DNA from: a virus
Length of the DNA: 24,141 nt
Virus record (IMG/VR): IMGVR_UViG_3300037606_000117
Location: 1-24,141 of that record
Direction: 5' to 3' (one strand)
Shown: piece after piece, positions 7,444 to 15,125 of the stretch
Position numbering within the stretch: position 1 is the stretch's first letter
Layout: every line of letters begins with the position of its first letter
Program-made: the position numbers and the translations under genes
Notes under the pieces: generated by a model
The model's input: only the letters and a program-made list of their open reading frames with translations
Database searches by the model: none
What the model was told of the DNA's origin: nothing

Positions 7444-9259
7444 GGGGCAATCCAGAAAGCGGGCTCACGCCCTTGAGATACAGACGGTTGAGGTTGGCCG
7501 TGGTGGGCGCGTAGTCCGCGTCACCCGTGGCCTTGTAGGCTTTTTGCATATCGGCCAAAAGCTGCGTCTTGCGGGCTGGTGGAATCACCACGTTGCCCGC
7601 GTCCGTTGGGCTCAGGGCTGCCGCAGGCTTGTCTGAATTCCAGAGCCAGCCGTTTACCGTGACGGTCTTGGCCGCTTCCGTGCGCACCAATTCGGACTTC
7701 TCTTCGGTGGTCAGCGGACGGCGCAAGCGCTGCGCTTCGGTTTGCAGCATGCCGTCCACCCGGGTCTTGAGGTTGCCCAGCATGGCCCTGGAGTCACTGG
7801 ACAACTTGCCATAGGGATCGATGTCCAGCGTGTCCTTGACAATGGCCTTGAACGCCGTGTCGTCGATGCGGGCCTGCAGCTTGGCGTCCTTGTTCTGTAG
7901 CAGGTCGAAGCGCTGCAGCAATTGCTGGGTGCCTTCAAACCCGTATTTGGTGCGCATAGCTTCCACCTCGGCGCGGGACTTGCCGGTGAGCACGTCCGGG
8001 TCGCTGTCATGCAGGTAGTCGCCGCTGTTGGTGAGCAAGGCCATGCGGTCCTTGCGCGTGAGCTCGCTCAGGGCCCGCGCCGAATCGGACGCGCCGCGCG
8101 ACGCCCGCGTGGCCGCTTCGCTTTCCAGCCCCTTGGCAATTTCGTGGCGCTTGGCTTCGGGCAAGGCCAGCCATGCGGGTGACGCCTGCACCCGGCTCAG
8201 GGGCATGCCGGAATCGATCAGCCCGTACACCTTGTTAATGCCCCCGGCGTTGAGTTCGCCCTGTTGCGCGTTGAACGTGGCGGCCCGGTCTTTCAGGCTT
8301 TTGAGCGCGGCGTCGCGCAGTTGGGGCTCGTTCGGGAATTTATCCCGCACGGCTTCTTCCATGTCGTAGATGCGCACGGGATCGTTGGCATCCTTGGGCG
8401 CCAGGGCCTCCCAAGTCTCATTGGCCGCACGGTCGCCGCGCACCAGCACGTCCACGCTCTTGACCTGCCCCGTGAGCTTGAGCAAAGCCGTATCGGTGAG
8501 CTCGCCGTTCTTCTTGGCAGTCTGCAAATAGACATCGGCATATTCGGTTTTACCTGCCTGCAGCGCCATGGAGATAACCGACTCGTGGCCCCGGCTCAGT
8601 TGCTCCGTCGTCGCGGCCTGGATCATCGCAGCAGACCAACCGCGTAATCGGCCCTCTTCGGCAAGAGATGCCTTGATGGCGTTGCGGGATTGCTCCACTG
8701 CGTCGGCATCCCCCCACGCCAGGCCCATTTGGTCCTGCGCTAATTTGGTGGTGCCTTGCTGCACACTTACCGAATGGTCGGCGTATTCCTTGGCAACGTG
8801 CTGGGTCAGCCCGCTCTGGAATTGCTGCACGAGCTGGTTGGACTGCTGGTTGAACGCCAACCGCTGCGCTTCGTTACCCAGCCCCCGCGCGATGCCGTCA
8901 ACCTGTTCTTTGAGCTTGTCACCATAGGACTGGCCCAGCGACTTGCCGTCCTGGTCAGGATCCAGCGCTTCGGCCCCGCGTTTCATGGTGTAGCCGTCTT
9001 TCTGGTCGTAGGTCAACTTCAGGCGCGCCGCCATGGCTTTGTTCATGGCATCGGTCACGCGCACCTGGTTGGCTTGATCCGCCGCCGCCAGCGCAATCTT
9101 GCCCGCCACGTCGCCCGCCCGGCCTAGGGCTTGGCCGAACTGGCTGGCCTGGTCTGCGGCTATCGCACCCGGGGCTGGGCCGCTGGGTGCCTGAATCTGT
9201 ACGTTGGGCTGGCCAGAAACTTGCGTCTGGAAATTGTCATAGGTTGGGACGCGTGGCAT
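7433..9259 (-). CDS. Internal virion protein, T7 gp15-like position, 608 aa
   Basis: The protein is long, almost entirely helical and rich in alanine, glutamine and charged residues, with no membrane segment. It starts MPRVPTYDNFQTQV, a common opening for podovirus internal core proteins, followed by an alanine-rich helix (near residues 35-75). It has the length and position expected of the T7 gp15-like ejectosome tube protein, between the gp14-like and gp16-like genes. In T7, gp14, gp15 and gp16 leave the capsid with the DNA and form a conduit across the cell envelope; I infer the same role here. Its ATG shares one base with the TAA of the preceding gene, and its 3' end overlaps the giant gene by 11 bp, which suggests coupled translation. 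The assignment rests on gene order, size and composition more than on a conserved motif. Confidence 0.7.
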   Translation of the reverse strand: MPRVPTYDNFQTQVSGQPNVQIQAPSGPAPGAIAADQASQFGQALGRAGDVAGKIALAAADQANQVRVTDAMNKAMAARLKLTYDQKDGYTMKRGAEALDPDQDGKSLGQSYGDKLKEQVDGIARGLGNEAQRLAFNQQSNQLVQQFQSGLTQHVAKEYADHSVSVQQGTTKLAQDQMGLAWGDADAVEQSRNAIKASLAEEGRLRGWSAAMIQAATTEQLSRGHESVISMALQAGKTEYADVYLQTAKKNGELTDTALLKLTGQVKSVDVLVRGDRAANETWEALAPKDANDPVRIYDMEEAVRDKFPNEPQLRDAALKSLKDRAATFNAQQGELNAGGINKVYGLIDSGMPLSRVQASPAWLALPEAKRHEIAKGLESEAATRASRGASDSARALSELTRKDRMALLTNSGDYLHDSDPDVLTGKSRAEVEAMRTKYGFEGTQQLLQRFDLLQNKDAKLQARIDDTAFKAIVKDTLDIDPYGKLSSDSRAMLGNLKTRVDGMLQTEAQRLRRPLTTEEKSELVRTEAAKTVTVNGWLWNSDKPAAALSPTDAGNVVIPPARKTQLLADMQKAYKATGDADYAPTTANLNRLYLKGVSPLSGLPHAK

Positions 9260-9801
9260 TACTTGGCCCCCGCCGAGACACCCGCAGATGGCAATGATTT
9301 GTTGTACTGGTACCAGCTAGCAGCCACCGACCCGGCACTGCCCATCAACGACGTGACAGCGGCCTGCCCCGGGTTGATGGCGCCCGCGCTGGCCCGCGAC
9401 ATAAGCGCTTGATTGGACTGGTTGACACCCTGGGTGCGGTAGCCCCACGCGCTGCGCACGGCGTTGGCCTGGATGGTGTTGGCATCAATCTCGCCCATCA
9501 CGTCGGTGGTGGTCAGGATGTTGGCCGCGCTGCCCTCACCCAGATCCACGCCGTTGGCCGCAAGGCTGGCGCGCTGGGAGCCCTTGAGGTTGGCCGTGGC
9601 AATGCGGCTTTTTTGTTCGTCGCGCTGGCCGGTCAGTAGCGTGGACTGCGCTGAACTCTCGGACATGCGCGCGTTGATGTCGGCCAGGTTGGCCTGCAGT
9701 TCAAGGGACTGCTTTTGTGATTTGGCGCCGTAATAGGCCCCCACTGCAGAGCTGGCGGCCCCTGCGCCCTGCATCACTAACGCGGCTGCGGGATTGCACA
9801 T
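9259..9801 (-). CDS. Internal virion protein, T7 gp14-like, 180 aa, MCNP start
   Basis: The protein begins MCNPAAALVMQGAGAASSAVGAYYG, cut here for reading as a MCNP tetrapeptide followed by an Ala/Gly-rich hydrophobic helix (residues 5-24). A glutamine-rich helical middle follows (KSQKQSLELQANLADINAR), then GSQRASLAANGVDLGEGSA, which resembles the middle of T7 gp14-like proteins. T7 gp14 is an ejected core protein that inserts in the outer membrane, and the hydrophobic N-terminus here fits that. The ATG at 9801 has only a weak upstream GGGC, and copy 2 of the GGTGCACGTAA element ends 49 nt before it. The stop overlaps the next gene's ATG. The MCxP opening recurs in the small protein at 18172-18483. 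Confidence 0.75.
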   Translation of the reverse strand: MCNPAAALVMQGAGAASSAVGAYYGAKSQKQSLELQANLADINARMSESSAQSTLLTGQRDEQKSRIATANLKGSQRASLAANGVDLGEGSAANILTTTDVMGEIDANTIQANAVRSAWGYRTQGVNQSNQALMSRASAGAINPGQAAVTSLMGSAGSVAASWYQYNKSLPSAGVSAGAK

Positions 9802-9812
9802 TGTTTAGCCCA

Positions 9813-9833
9813 ATAGTAAGAGAACCTCACTAT
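9813..9833 (-). other. Small hairpin in the leader of the gp14-like gene
   Basis: ATAGTGAG and CTTACTAT on the coding strand can pair (with one G-U pair) around a short loop. The hairpin sits between copy 2 of the junction element and the start codon at 9801. It has no U-run. It occupies the same relative place as the stronger hairpin after copy 1. Confidence 0.4.
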
Positions 9834-9850
9834 CGGGGCGCCACCGTGGG

Positions 9851-9861
9851 TTACGTGCACC
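9851..9861 (-). repeat. Junction element GGTGCACGTAA, copy 2
   Basis: An exact copy. Its final TAA is the stop codon of the gp13-like gene, so the last codons of that gene lie inside the element. It ends 49 nt before the ATG of the gp14-like gene. Confidence 0.85.
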
Positions 9862-10321
9862 GCTCGAAACGATGAAAGGGCAAACCCTCAAGGCCGTAGG
9901 GCCGGGGCTCAAACACCTGAAAACCAATGTGTTGCAGCCACGCAATAGAGCGCAAATTGCGCGCGTCCACGTAGTTGAAAAGCTGGTCATAGCGCTGGCC
10001 CCACTCCAAGACCTTGCGCTTACCCAGCACCACGATGTCGCGCGGGTGGGCCATGAGGGTGTCGGTACCCAGCAACCAGGGGCAACCCTGCCCACCCAGC
10101 AACGAGACCGGCGCCAGCCCGAATAGGGCCACGGGCTCGCCGTGGCGGGTGGTCGCCACATGGCATTCCTCGCTGGCCAGCACCGCCGTGCGCAGGCAGT
10201 CCTGCAAATCCAGCTCCGGCCCATGCACGGCCTGCAGCTCTTGTACGTCGTGCTGGCGCAGGTTGCGCGCGATATGCCGCACTGCCCGCGACTCTACCGG
10301 GGCGAATACCAGCCTAGCCAC
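9851..10321 (-). CDS. T7 gp13-like virion protein with a GNAT acyltransferase fold, 156 aa
   Basis: The product resembles the GNAT-fold proteins found at the T7 gene 13 position in podoviruses. The end carries the fold's typical pattern NYVDARNLRSIAWLQHIGF followed by a glycine/proline-rich loop, and the middle has strands EECHVATTRHGEPVALFGL. The acetyl-CoA loop (Q/RxxGxG/A) is not clear, so it may be structural rather than an active enzyme. Family members lie next to the tail tubular B gene and are thought to help assembly of the internal core; that role is inferred. GTG at 10321 is taken as start, with GAGG 9 nt upstream and an 8-bp overlap with the preceding gene. The stop codon is part of copy 2 of the GGTGCACGTAA element. 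Confidence 0.75.
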   Translation of the reverse strand: MARLVFAPVESRAVRHIARNLRQHDVQELQAVHGPELDLQDCLRTAVLASEECHVATTRHGEPVALFGLAPVSLLGGQGCPWLLGTDTLMAHPRDIVVLGKRKVLEWGQRYDQLFNYVDARNLRSIAWLQHIGFQVFEPRPYGLEGLPFHRFERCT

Positions 10322-12353
10322 CCAGCGCGGCCTCGACGGTCATGGACACCAGCGTCAAGGGCAAGGGGTCCGATTGCCGCACGAATATCTGGCCGCCTTG
10401 CTGCCAGCTTGGCTCCAGCGAAATTTCCAGCTCGTCGGTTTTGAGCGCGGGCGCGCTGCCGTAGACTTCGGTGGTGCGCTGTTTGAACTGCACCAGCCGG
10501 TCCAGACTAGGCCCTGCAAACACGCCCGACGACTTGTAGACGCGCAGCCACACCTTATTGATGTTCTTGAGCCTGCCCTGCCCGTAACTGGCGTCAATCT
10601 GCGCGGACATCGGCAAGGTTTGCACATCGGCCGTGATGGGCAGGCCTACCTGCACCTTGCTACAGGCTTGCTCCAGCGTGATGCTCCCACCCGTCACGAC
10701 CTTTTGCGGGAACACCGCGCCGTCACCCAGCACGCTCACGGTCTTGCCTTCCAGCCAGGTCAGGCCGCTGATAACTGTGGCAGGCACGCCGGTATAGGTG
10801 GCGCCACAATCCACAAAAAAGGCATCGGCCTGCGTGGCAAACAGCCGAGTGCGCAGGCGCTCGATATAGCGGGTGTAGCTGCCATTGATCAAACGCCGAA
10901 CCACGACATACAGCGCATCCTCGCCGCCTTCGGCCACCACACAGCACGACTCGAACGCACCATCGGTATCGTGCTGGTGCCATGCACCTACCTGTTGCTC
11001 TGGCACGTAGGTCAGGCCCAACAACTTGCCGCCTGAGCTCACGGCCCATACCAGCGGTTGCGGGGCCTTGGAATAGGACATATCCGTGATGTCCATACCA
11101 TCAAACAGGTGCGGCGCGCGCAGGCTCAGGTCGCCCGTGATGTAGCCCCCGGCCTGGTAGTTGTATGCCATCTCGCGCATGTGGCCCCCGCGCGCGGCTG
11201 CGTACAGAATGTTGTTGTTGACGATCAAGGGCTGTGCGTTGTTGGCCCCTATGTAGCTTTGGGGCTTGACGCTGATGCTGGTGGGCGTGATGGCATCGCT
11301 GTTGATGCTGGTGACGCGCCATTCGGCGGCGCCGGTCAGCAGCACCAGATTGGCCAAAGGAACGATATGGCGGATGGTGTTGGCCTCGCGCGCGGCCACC
11401 CGAATGTTAATACTGTCGTCGTCCCGCGTGGGGATGGAATACGTCAGGTTGGATTCGGTACCCGAACGCGTCAGGCGCAGGTTTTGCGGCTCACTGATCG
11501 AGCCCGCGAAGCACCGCCGTTGCTCGAAGTACGACACCGCGCCGGGGTACAGCCCCACACCGCTGAACGGGTTGTTCGCGATGGGTGGCGTCTTGCCCAG
11601 ATTGGCCGTGATGTTGTCGTCCTTGAATGTCAGCCCGTCGGTTTGCCCGATATAGCCATACAGGCCGTTGCTTTGCTTGTAGACGTTGTACCGGGCCGCG
11701 CCCGTGCTGGCCCACGCAACCGTCATGAACTGGCCGGTGACCAGCACGTTGCCGGTGCCGCTGCCCGCAGCGGACGCGGCTGACTCCTCGAGCCCGGTGC
11801 CGCCCACGCTGGTGACCACGTAGTTGTAAACCGTAGAGCCCGCACCCGTTGGGGTGACAGTGGTCGCGCCAGGGGTGCCCAGGCTGGACACAAAGCCGAT
11901 GGTCGTCAACGTCCAGTTCAGTGCACCCAGCCGTTTGAGCTCGCGCGGCGCATAGTTGGGGTGGCAGATAGTGAGAACGTCCGCTGACTGCACAAAATGC
12001 AGGTCGAACAGATCCGCCTCCAGGTAGGGCGTGGCCACCTCGTAGGGACTGGCCCCGTTGAGCAAGGTGGCACCCTGGGTGTGAAACCGGATCGAAGAGT
12101 CCCCGAATTCCAGCACCATGGTTTGCGTGGTGCTGTGGGTGAAGGGCAGCACGCGGGTTTTTTTGGCCGGGGTCTTGACCGTGTTCACGTAGGCAAAGCC
12201 TGCACGGTTCGCCACCGGGCCGTGGGGCAGCACCAGCATGTTGCGGCAAGTGGCCAGCCCCGTCTGGAATTTGGCGTCACCTATCTGGCCCCAGAATTCG
12301 GGGGTCACCTCGCCACCGGCAAAGGACATCGTGAGTTTGCGCAAGCCGCTCAT
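10314..12353 (-). CDS. Tail tubular protein B (tail nozzle, T7 gp12-like), 679 aa
   Basis: The open frame extends further upstream, but the real start is the ATG at 12353, whose ATGA overlaps the stop of tail tubular protein A. The protein then opens with MSGLRKLTMSFAGGEVTPEF and continues FQTGLATCRNMLVLPHGPVANRAGFAYV. This is the characteristic N-terminal pattern of T7 gp12-like nozzle proteins, in which the substrate-like G-E-xxP-x-x-x-R/G-D-xxKY signature is followed by CxNmxvxPxGgxxxRxGtxFv. Later blocks (VLEFGDSSIRF, SYFEQRRCFAGS, GAEWRV, EMAYNYQAGGYITGDLSL) agree with the family, and the length is usual for it. The protein forms the hexameric distal end of the short tail. Tail tubular A lies directly before it and the gp13-like gene overlaps its end by 8 bp. 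Confidence 0.9.
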   Translation of the reverse strand: MSGLRKLTMSFAGGEVTPEFWGQIGDAKFQTGLATCRNMLVLPHGPVANRAGFAYVNTVKTPAKKTRVLPFTHSTTQTMVLEFGDSSIRFHTQGATLLNGASPYEVATPYLEADLFDLHFVQSADVLTICHPNYAPRELKRLGALNWTLTTIGFVSSLGTPGATTVTPTGAGSTVYNYVVTSVGGTGLEESAASAAGSGTGNVLVTGQFMTVAWASTGAARYNVYKQSNGLYGYIGQTDGLTFKDDNITANLGKTPPIANNPFSGVGLYPGAVSYFEQRRCFAGSISEPQNLRLTRSGTESNLTYSIPTRDDDSINIRVAAREANTIRHIVPLANLVLLTGAAEWRVTSINSDAITPTSISVKPQSYIGANNAQPLIVNNNILYAAARGGHMREMAYNYQAGGYITGDLSLRAPHLFDGMDITDMSYSKAPQPLVWAVSSGGKLLGLTYVPEQQVGAWHQHDTDGAFESCCVVAEGGEDALYVVVRRLINGSYTRYIERLRTRLFATQADAFFVDCGATYTGVPATVISGLTWLEGKTVSVLGDGAVFPQKVVTGGSITLEQACSKVQVGLPITADVQTLPMSAQIDASYGQGRLKNINKVWLRVYKSSGVFAGPSLDRLVQFKQRTTEVYGSAPALKTDELEISLEPSWQQGGQIFVRQSDPLPLTLVSMTVEAALGG

Positions 12354-13006
12354 CGTGCATTCATCCAGCCAACTTGCTGGCGTGGCGCAGCGCGGCGTTG
12401 GGACGCGTCCGAATCGCTGGCCTTGCCTAGCCAATACACAAAGGTTTTGGTGCAGGCCTGGGCGGCCTGCATGCCCGCCTCGCCCTTGAGCACGGGCCCC
12501 GCCAGCTTGGACGCCAGCAACCAGGTCAGGGCCTCGGCGAACAGCGGGGTGAATTTTGACGCATCGCTGACCAACACGGTGTAGCGCAGCACGGCATTGG
12601 CCTGGTTGGTCAGGATGATGTCGTTGCCCGCGTCGTCGGTCTCGGGGCTGAATTCTTGCGGGGTGTACGCACCGCCGACCGTGTTGTCGTAGACGCTGGT
12701 CTTGGGGGACGCGCTGTAATCGTCCGACGCGTCGGGCGCCAGGATAGAAATCAGATTGACGGCGTTGCTGGGCAGGGCGTAGGCGTAAGCCCACGTGCTG
12801 GACGGGTTGGCCACGGCGGCCAGCGTGGTGCGCCGGGTGGCAAAGGCCCACGGATGCATTTCCAGCAAGGTGCCCAGCGCGGCGGAATAGAACCGGGCGC
12901 AATGTTCCGCCTGGGCGCTGCCTTCGGGCGGGTCGATGCTGGCCACGGTGGCGCTGTCGCCCAAGTGGCTCAAAGCCTGATTGCAAATATCAACAACGGA
13001 TGCCAA
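12350..13006 (-). CDS. Tail tubular protein A (adaptor/gatekeeper, T7 gp11-like), 218 aa
   Basis: The N-terminal pattern VVDICNQALSHLG, the block SAQAEHCARFYSAAL and then LLEMHPWAFATRRTTLA are the hallmarks of T7 gp11-like tail tubular A proteins. These form the dodecameric ring joining the portal to the nozzle. A longer frame exists up to 13039, but I place the start at TTG 13006: AGGAG lies 8 nt upstream of it and the longer version would begin inside the terminator stem. The resulting MASVVDICNQ fits the family. Its end overlaps tail tubular B by four bases (ATGA), as expected for translational coupling. The gene follows directly after an intrinsic terminator, so its expression may depend on read-through or on a separate promoter. 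Confidence 0.9.
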   Translation of the reverse strand: MASVVDICNQALSHLGDSATVASIDPPEGSAQAEHCARFYSAALGTLLEMHPWAFATRRTTLAAVANPSSTWAYAYALPSNAVNLISILAPDASDDYSASPKTSVYDNTVGGAYTPQEFSPETDDAGNDIILTNQANAVLRYTVLVSDASKFTPLFAEALTWLLASKLAGPVLKGEAGMQAAQACTKTFVYWLGKASDSDASQRRAAPRQQVGWMNAR

Positions 13007-13019
13007 TTTGGGTTCTCCT

Positions 13020-13047
13020 AAAAAGAAAAGGGGCACCAAGGCCCCTT
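13020..13047 (-). terminator. Strong intrinsic terminator between the head genes and the tail genes
   Basis: On the coding strand a 7-bp GC-rich stem, AAGGGGC/GCCCCTT with a six-base loop, is followed by TTCTTTTT. The hairpin lies 25 nt after the stop of the gene at 13072 and its U-run abuts the AGGAG of tail tubular A. It is the best-formed terminator in the window. Its place after the capsid genes recalls the T7 Tphi terminator after gene 10, which lowers tail-gene expression relative to capsid. Confidence 0.85.
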
Positions 13048-13071
13048 CTCACGCACAACGAGCCCGGGGGC

Positions 13072-13446
13072 TTAGACCAGGCTGGCCTTGTCGGTCTTGC
13101 CGGCCTTGGTCGCCGCAGCTGGGATGCCCTCGGGGAGCAGACGGGCGAAGGCTGCCGCCACGGCTTCGGCCACCGCCGTGCCGATCACCGTGGCCTGTTC
13201 GGCTTGGTTCTTGGCCAGCGCGACCGCGAAGGCAGCGGGGTCACCCACACCACTGGCTTGGTTCTCAGAAACCATTTTCTTGACGCGCGCGGCGTTGCTG
13301 TCCAGGTATTCCTGGTACTTGGCACGGCCTTCGTCGCAAAGGGGTTCGAGGTTCTCGGCGGGCAGGCCGTTGTATTCGATTTCGGCGCCAGCCTGGAACA
13401 GTTCGTTGCCAACGAGGGACAACTCTTTAACGCGGTATTTGGGCAT
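13072..13446 (-). CDS. Conserved podovirus protein of unknown function, 124 aa
   Basis: I recognise this as a protein type seen beside the capsid genes of BPP-1-like phages but know no function for it. It starts MPKYRVKELSLVGNELFQAG, then has a short beta-rich part (EIEYNGLPAENLEPL), resembling a small SH3-like or gateway fold, followed by a charged helix (RAKYQEYLDSNAARVKK) and an alanine-rich tail. It has no signal peptide or membrane segment. A purine-rich GAAAGAAG lies just upstream of the ATG at 13446. It lies between the cement protein gene and tail tubular A and is the last gene before the strong terminator, which groups it with head morphogenesis. A head-completion or capsid-vertex role is possible but only inferred. 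Confidence 0.65.
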   Translation of the reverse strand: MPKYRVKELSLVGNELFQAGAEIEYNGLPAENLEPLCDEGRAKYQEYLDSNAARVKKMVSENQASGVGDPAAFAVALAKNQAEQATVIGTAVAEAVAAAFARLLPEGIPAAATKAGKTDKASLV

Positions 13447-13455
13447 GGTCTTCTT

Positions 13456-13539
13456 TCAGTGGTCGGGGAAGAGGTTGTTGAATAGGGCTTTGAAGAGACC
13501 CGCCAGGGTGCGCATCGTGGCGAGGCGTGGCGGGCCCAT
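13456..13539 (-). CDS. Tentative 27-aa ORF in the gap after the cement gene
   Basis: An ATG at 13539, four bases after the cement gene's stop, opens a 27-codon frame that fills almost the whole gap to the next gene. The last 19 residues after a second ATG (MRTLAGLFKALFNNLFPDH) would form an amphipathic helix with aromatic residues on one side. There is no convincing ribosome-binding site. Inverted CCCGCCA/TGGCGGG arms lie in the same stretch, so the sequence may instead act as a structured leader. Low confidence. Confidence 0.2.
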   Translation of the reverse strand: MGPPRLATMRTLAGLFKALFNNLFPDH

Positions 13540-13543
13540 TCGA

Positions 13544-14038
13544 TTAGCTGACTGCGAAACCAGACTTGTAGGTTATGTTCCGCAAGTCTTGCACGCTCTT
13601 CACGACAGCAGCAACGACCGACATCGAGGCCAGCGTGGTGCCGCCAGAAGCCACATAGCGCACACCCACATAGCGCTTGGGCGTGTAAGGCGCGGCGCGG
13701 TCATAGCGCAAGGGCACCAACGTGCCGGGCACCAGCGTAGCTATCGGGAAAGCGTCGGTCTGGTTGATTACCTGCACGTTGCTGGTCAGCGCCGCGTCAT
13801 CGGCCTGAACCAACTGGAACTGCACCGCAGTCACCGCAGTTGGGGCCACCAGCACGCTGATGCTGATGTTCAGCGGTTCACCGGCGCCTATGTTACCCGC
13901 CTGGTTGCCGCCGATAGAAAGCGGGCCCAAGTCCATGGTGTTGGTGCTCAGCGTGCTGTTGGCGACGAGCAACTGACCGGTAAGGACACCGGCAGCGGAG
14001 ACCGCCCCGGAGAGAAATGCAAAGTTGTCGAGGATCAT
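13544..14038 (-). CDS. Capsid cement (decoration) protein, Bbp16-like, 164 aa
   Basis: The pattern MILDNFAFLSGA, then a TMDLGPLSIGG block, GAGEPLNISISVLV, a run of beta strands, FPIATLVPGTLVPLRYDR, and YTPKRYVGVRYVASGG matches the Bbp16 family of capsid cement proteins from BPP-1-type phages. In BPP-1 this protein forms a second layer that stabilises the HK97-fold major capsid protein lattice. The sequence is almost all beta and has no membrane segment. AAGGAAATATC lies immediately before the ATG at 14038, nearly identical to the leader of the major capsid protein, so both are probably translated strongly. It directly follows the capsid gene. Confidence 0.8.
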   Translation of the reverse strand: MILDNFAFLSGAVSAAGVLTGQLLVANSTLSTNTMDLGPLSIGGNQAGNIGAGEPLNISISVLVAPTAVTAVQFQLVQADDAALTSNVQVINQTDAFPIATLVPGTLVPLRYDRAAPYTPKRYVGVRYVASGGTTLASMSVVAAVVKSVQDLRNITYKSGFAVS

Positions 14039-14070
14039 GATATTTCCTTGAAGTTAAGAGGGCGCGGATA

Positions 14071-14087
14071 AGGGGCCTAAGCCCCCT
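14071..14087 (-). other. GC-rich hairpin between major capsid and cement genes
   Basis: AGGGG and CCCCT arms around a seven-base loop lie 7 nt after the capsid gene stop. Only a short UUA follows, so it is at best a weak terminator or attenuator. It could also stabilise the 3' end of the capsid message. Confidence 0.4.
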
Positions 14088-14093
14088 ATTCCG

Positions 14094-15113
14094 TTAAACC
14101 ACGCGGCTTTCGGTGTTCAAAAGCTGGTCCACCTTGCGCAGGGGAACACCCAAGAAGCGGGTCAGGCTGTACGGCGTGCCGAACTGCGTGAGCGCTTGCT
14201 CGATGCTCAGTGCCGCGTTGGACTTGTTCAATGCCGCCACGCGCAGCATCGAGTACACGGTGCGGTTGGCGTAGAAGCAAGGGCGCCCCATCGACAGATT
14301 GGGCACGCGGTCCATGGCGCGAGACATCAAGTTGATGATCTGCGTGGCAGCGGTGGCGGACTGGGTGGCGGACTGGCCAATCAAGTCGGTGACGTTGATG
14401 TTGGCAATACGCACGATGTAGCGCCAGTCTTTGACGGCCACGCCGTTTTTCCACTGGTACAGCGCACGCATGGCCTGGAAGAAGTTGTTGTTCGCGTCAG
14501 GAACAGACTCTTCACCCAGATCCTGGTGCATCAAACCGGCCTTGGTGCCCTTCGGGAACGGGCAGAACACGGTGTTTTCACCCCACACGGCCAGATAAAT
14601 GGACGCGTTGTTCGAGCCGGTACCGCCAGCGTCCAGAATGTTCTGGCCGTTGCCCGCGCCCAGCGAGCTGTAACGGGTCTGCAGACCCAAGAACTGGCGG
14701 GGGTCAGTTGCTGGGTTGCCGTAGAACATTGCGCCGGCCATGGTTTGGTTCATGGCTTCGATGAACGCCTGGTCTTCAGACAAACGGAACGCGGCCGTGT
14801 TGCCATTGAGCTTGGCCAGTTCCACGTCGATGTGGCTGCGCGCTTCCAGGATGCCACATGCCTCGTCAATCTGGGCCGTGGTGGACTTGGAAGTCGGCAC
14901 ACCCTGGTTGATCATGCGGTAGAAAACTTGGGGCAAGCCGGTGCGGATCGTCAGACGGTGGCCGGTGGGCAAGTTGCCTTCCATGAATACCGCGTCTTCC
15001 AGAATCTCATTGGTCTGGGAGAGCAGTTCGGCGACCTTGGGCACTTGGCCGTCCGGGTCGAGTCGTTTGGCCCAGTCTGCAAGAGTGAGGGCGCCGGCGG
15101 ATAGTGTTGCCAT
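14094..15113 (-). CDS. Major capsid protein, BPP-1-like HK97 fold, 339 aa
   Basis: The protein starts MATLSAGALTLADWAKRLDPDG, followed by EILEDAVFMEGNLPTGHR, RTGLPQVFYRMINQGV, DQAFIEAMNQTMAGAMFYGN and GLQTRYSSL. This set is typical of the BPP-1-like (Bbp17) major capsid family, which has a circularly permuted HK97 fold. The length agrees with the family, and there is no sign of an N-terminal scaffold domain; scaffold is encoded separately just upstream. It forms the icosahedral shell. The ATG at 15113 has AAGGA 8 nt upstream. The scaffold precedes it and the cement protein follows, as in other phages of this type. Function is secure; the fold is from family knowledge. Confidence 0.93.
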   Translation of the reverse strand: MATLSAGALTLADWAKRLDPDGQVPKVAELLSQTNEILEDAVFMEGNLPTGHRLTIRTGLPQVFYRMINQGVPTSKSTTAQIDEACGILEARSHIDVELAKLNGNTAAFRLSEDQAFIEAMNQTMAGAMFYGNPATDPRQFLGLQTRYSSLGAGNGQNILDAGGTGSNNASIYLAVWGENTVFCPFPKGTKAGLMHQDLGEESVPDANNNFFQAMRALYQWKNGVAVKDWRYIVRIANINVTDLIGQSATQSATAATQIINLMSRAMDRVPNLSMGRPCFYANRTVYSMLRVAALNKSNAALSIEQALTQFGTPYSLTRFLGVPLRKVDQLLNTESRVV

Positions 15114-15125
15114 GATATTTTTCCT

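Noticed and set aside
12354-12986. N-terminal extension of tail tubular B
   Set aside because: The extra 211 residues overlap tail tubular A in another frame and have no family similarity; the ATGA junction at 12350-12353 marks the true start.
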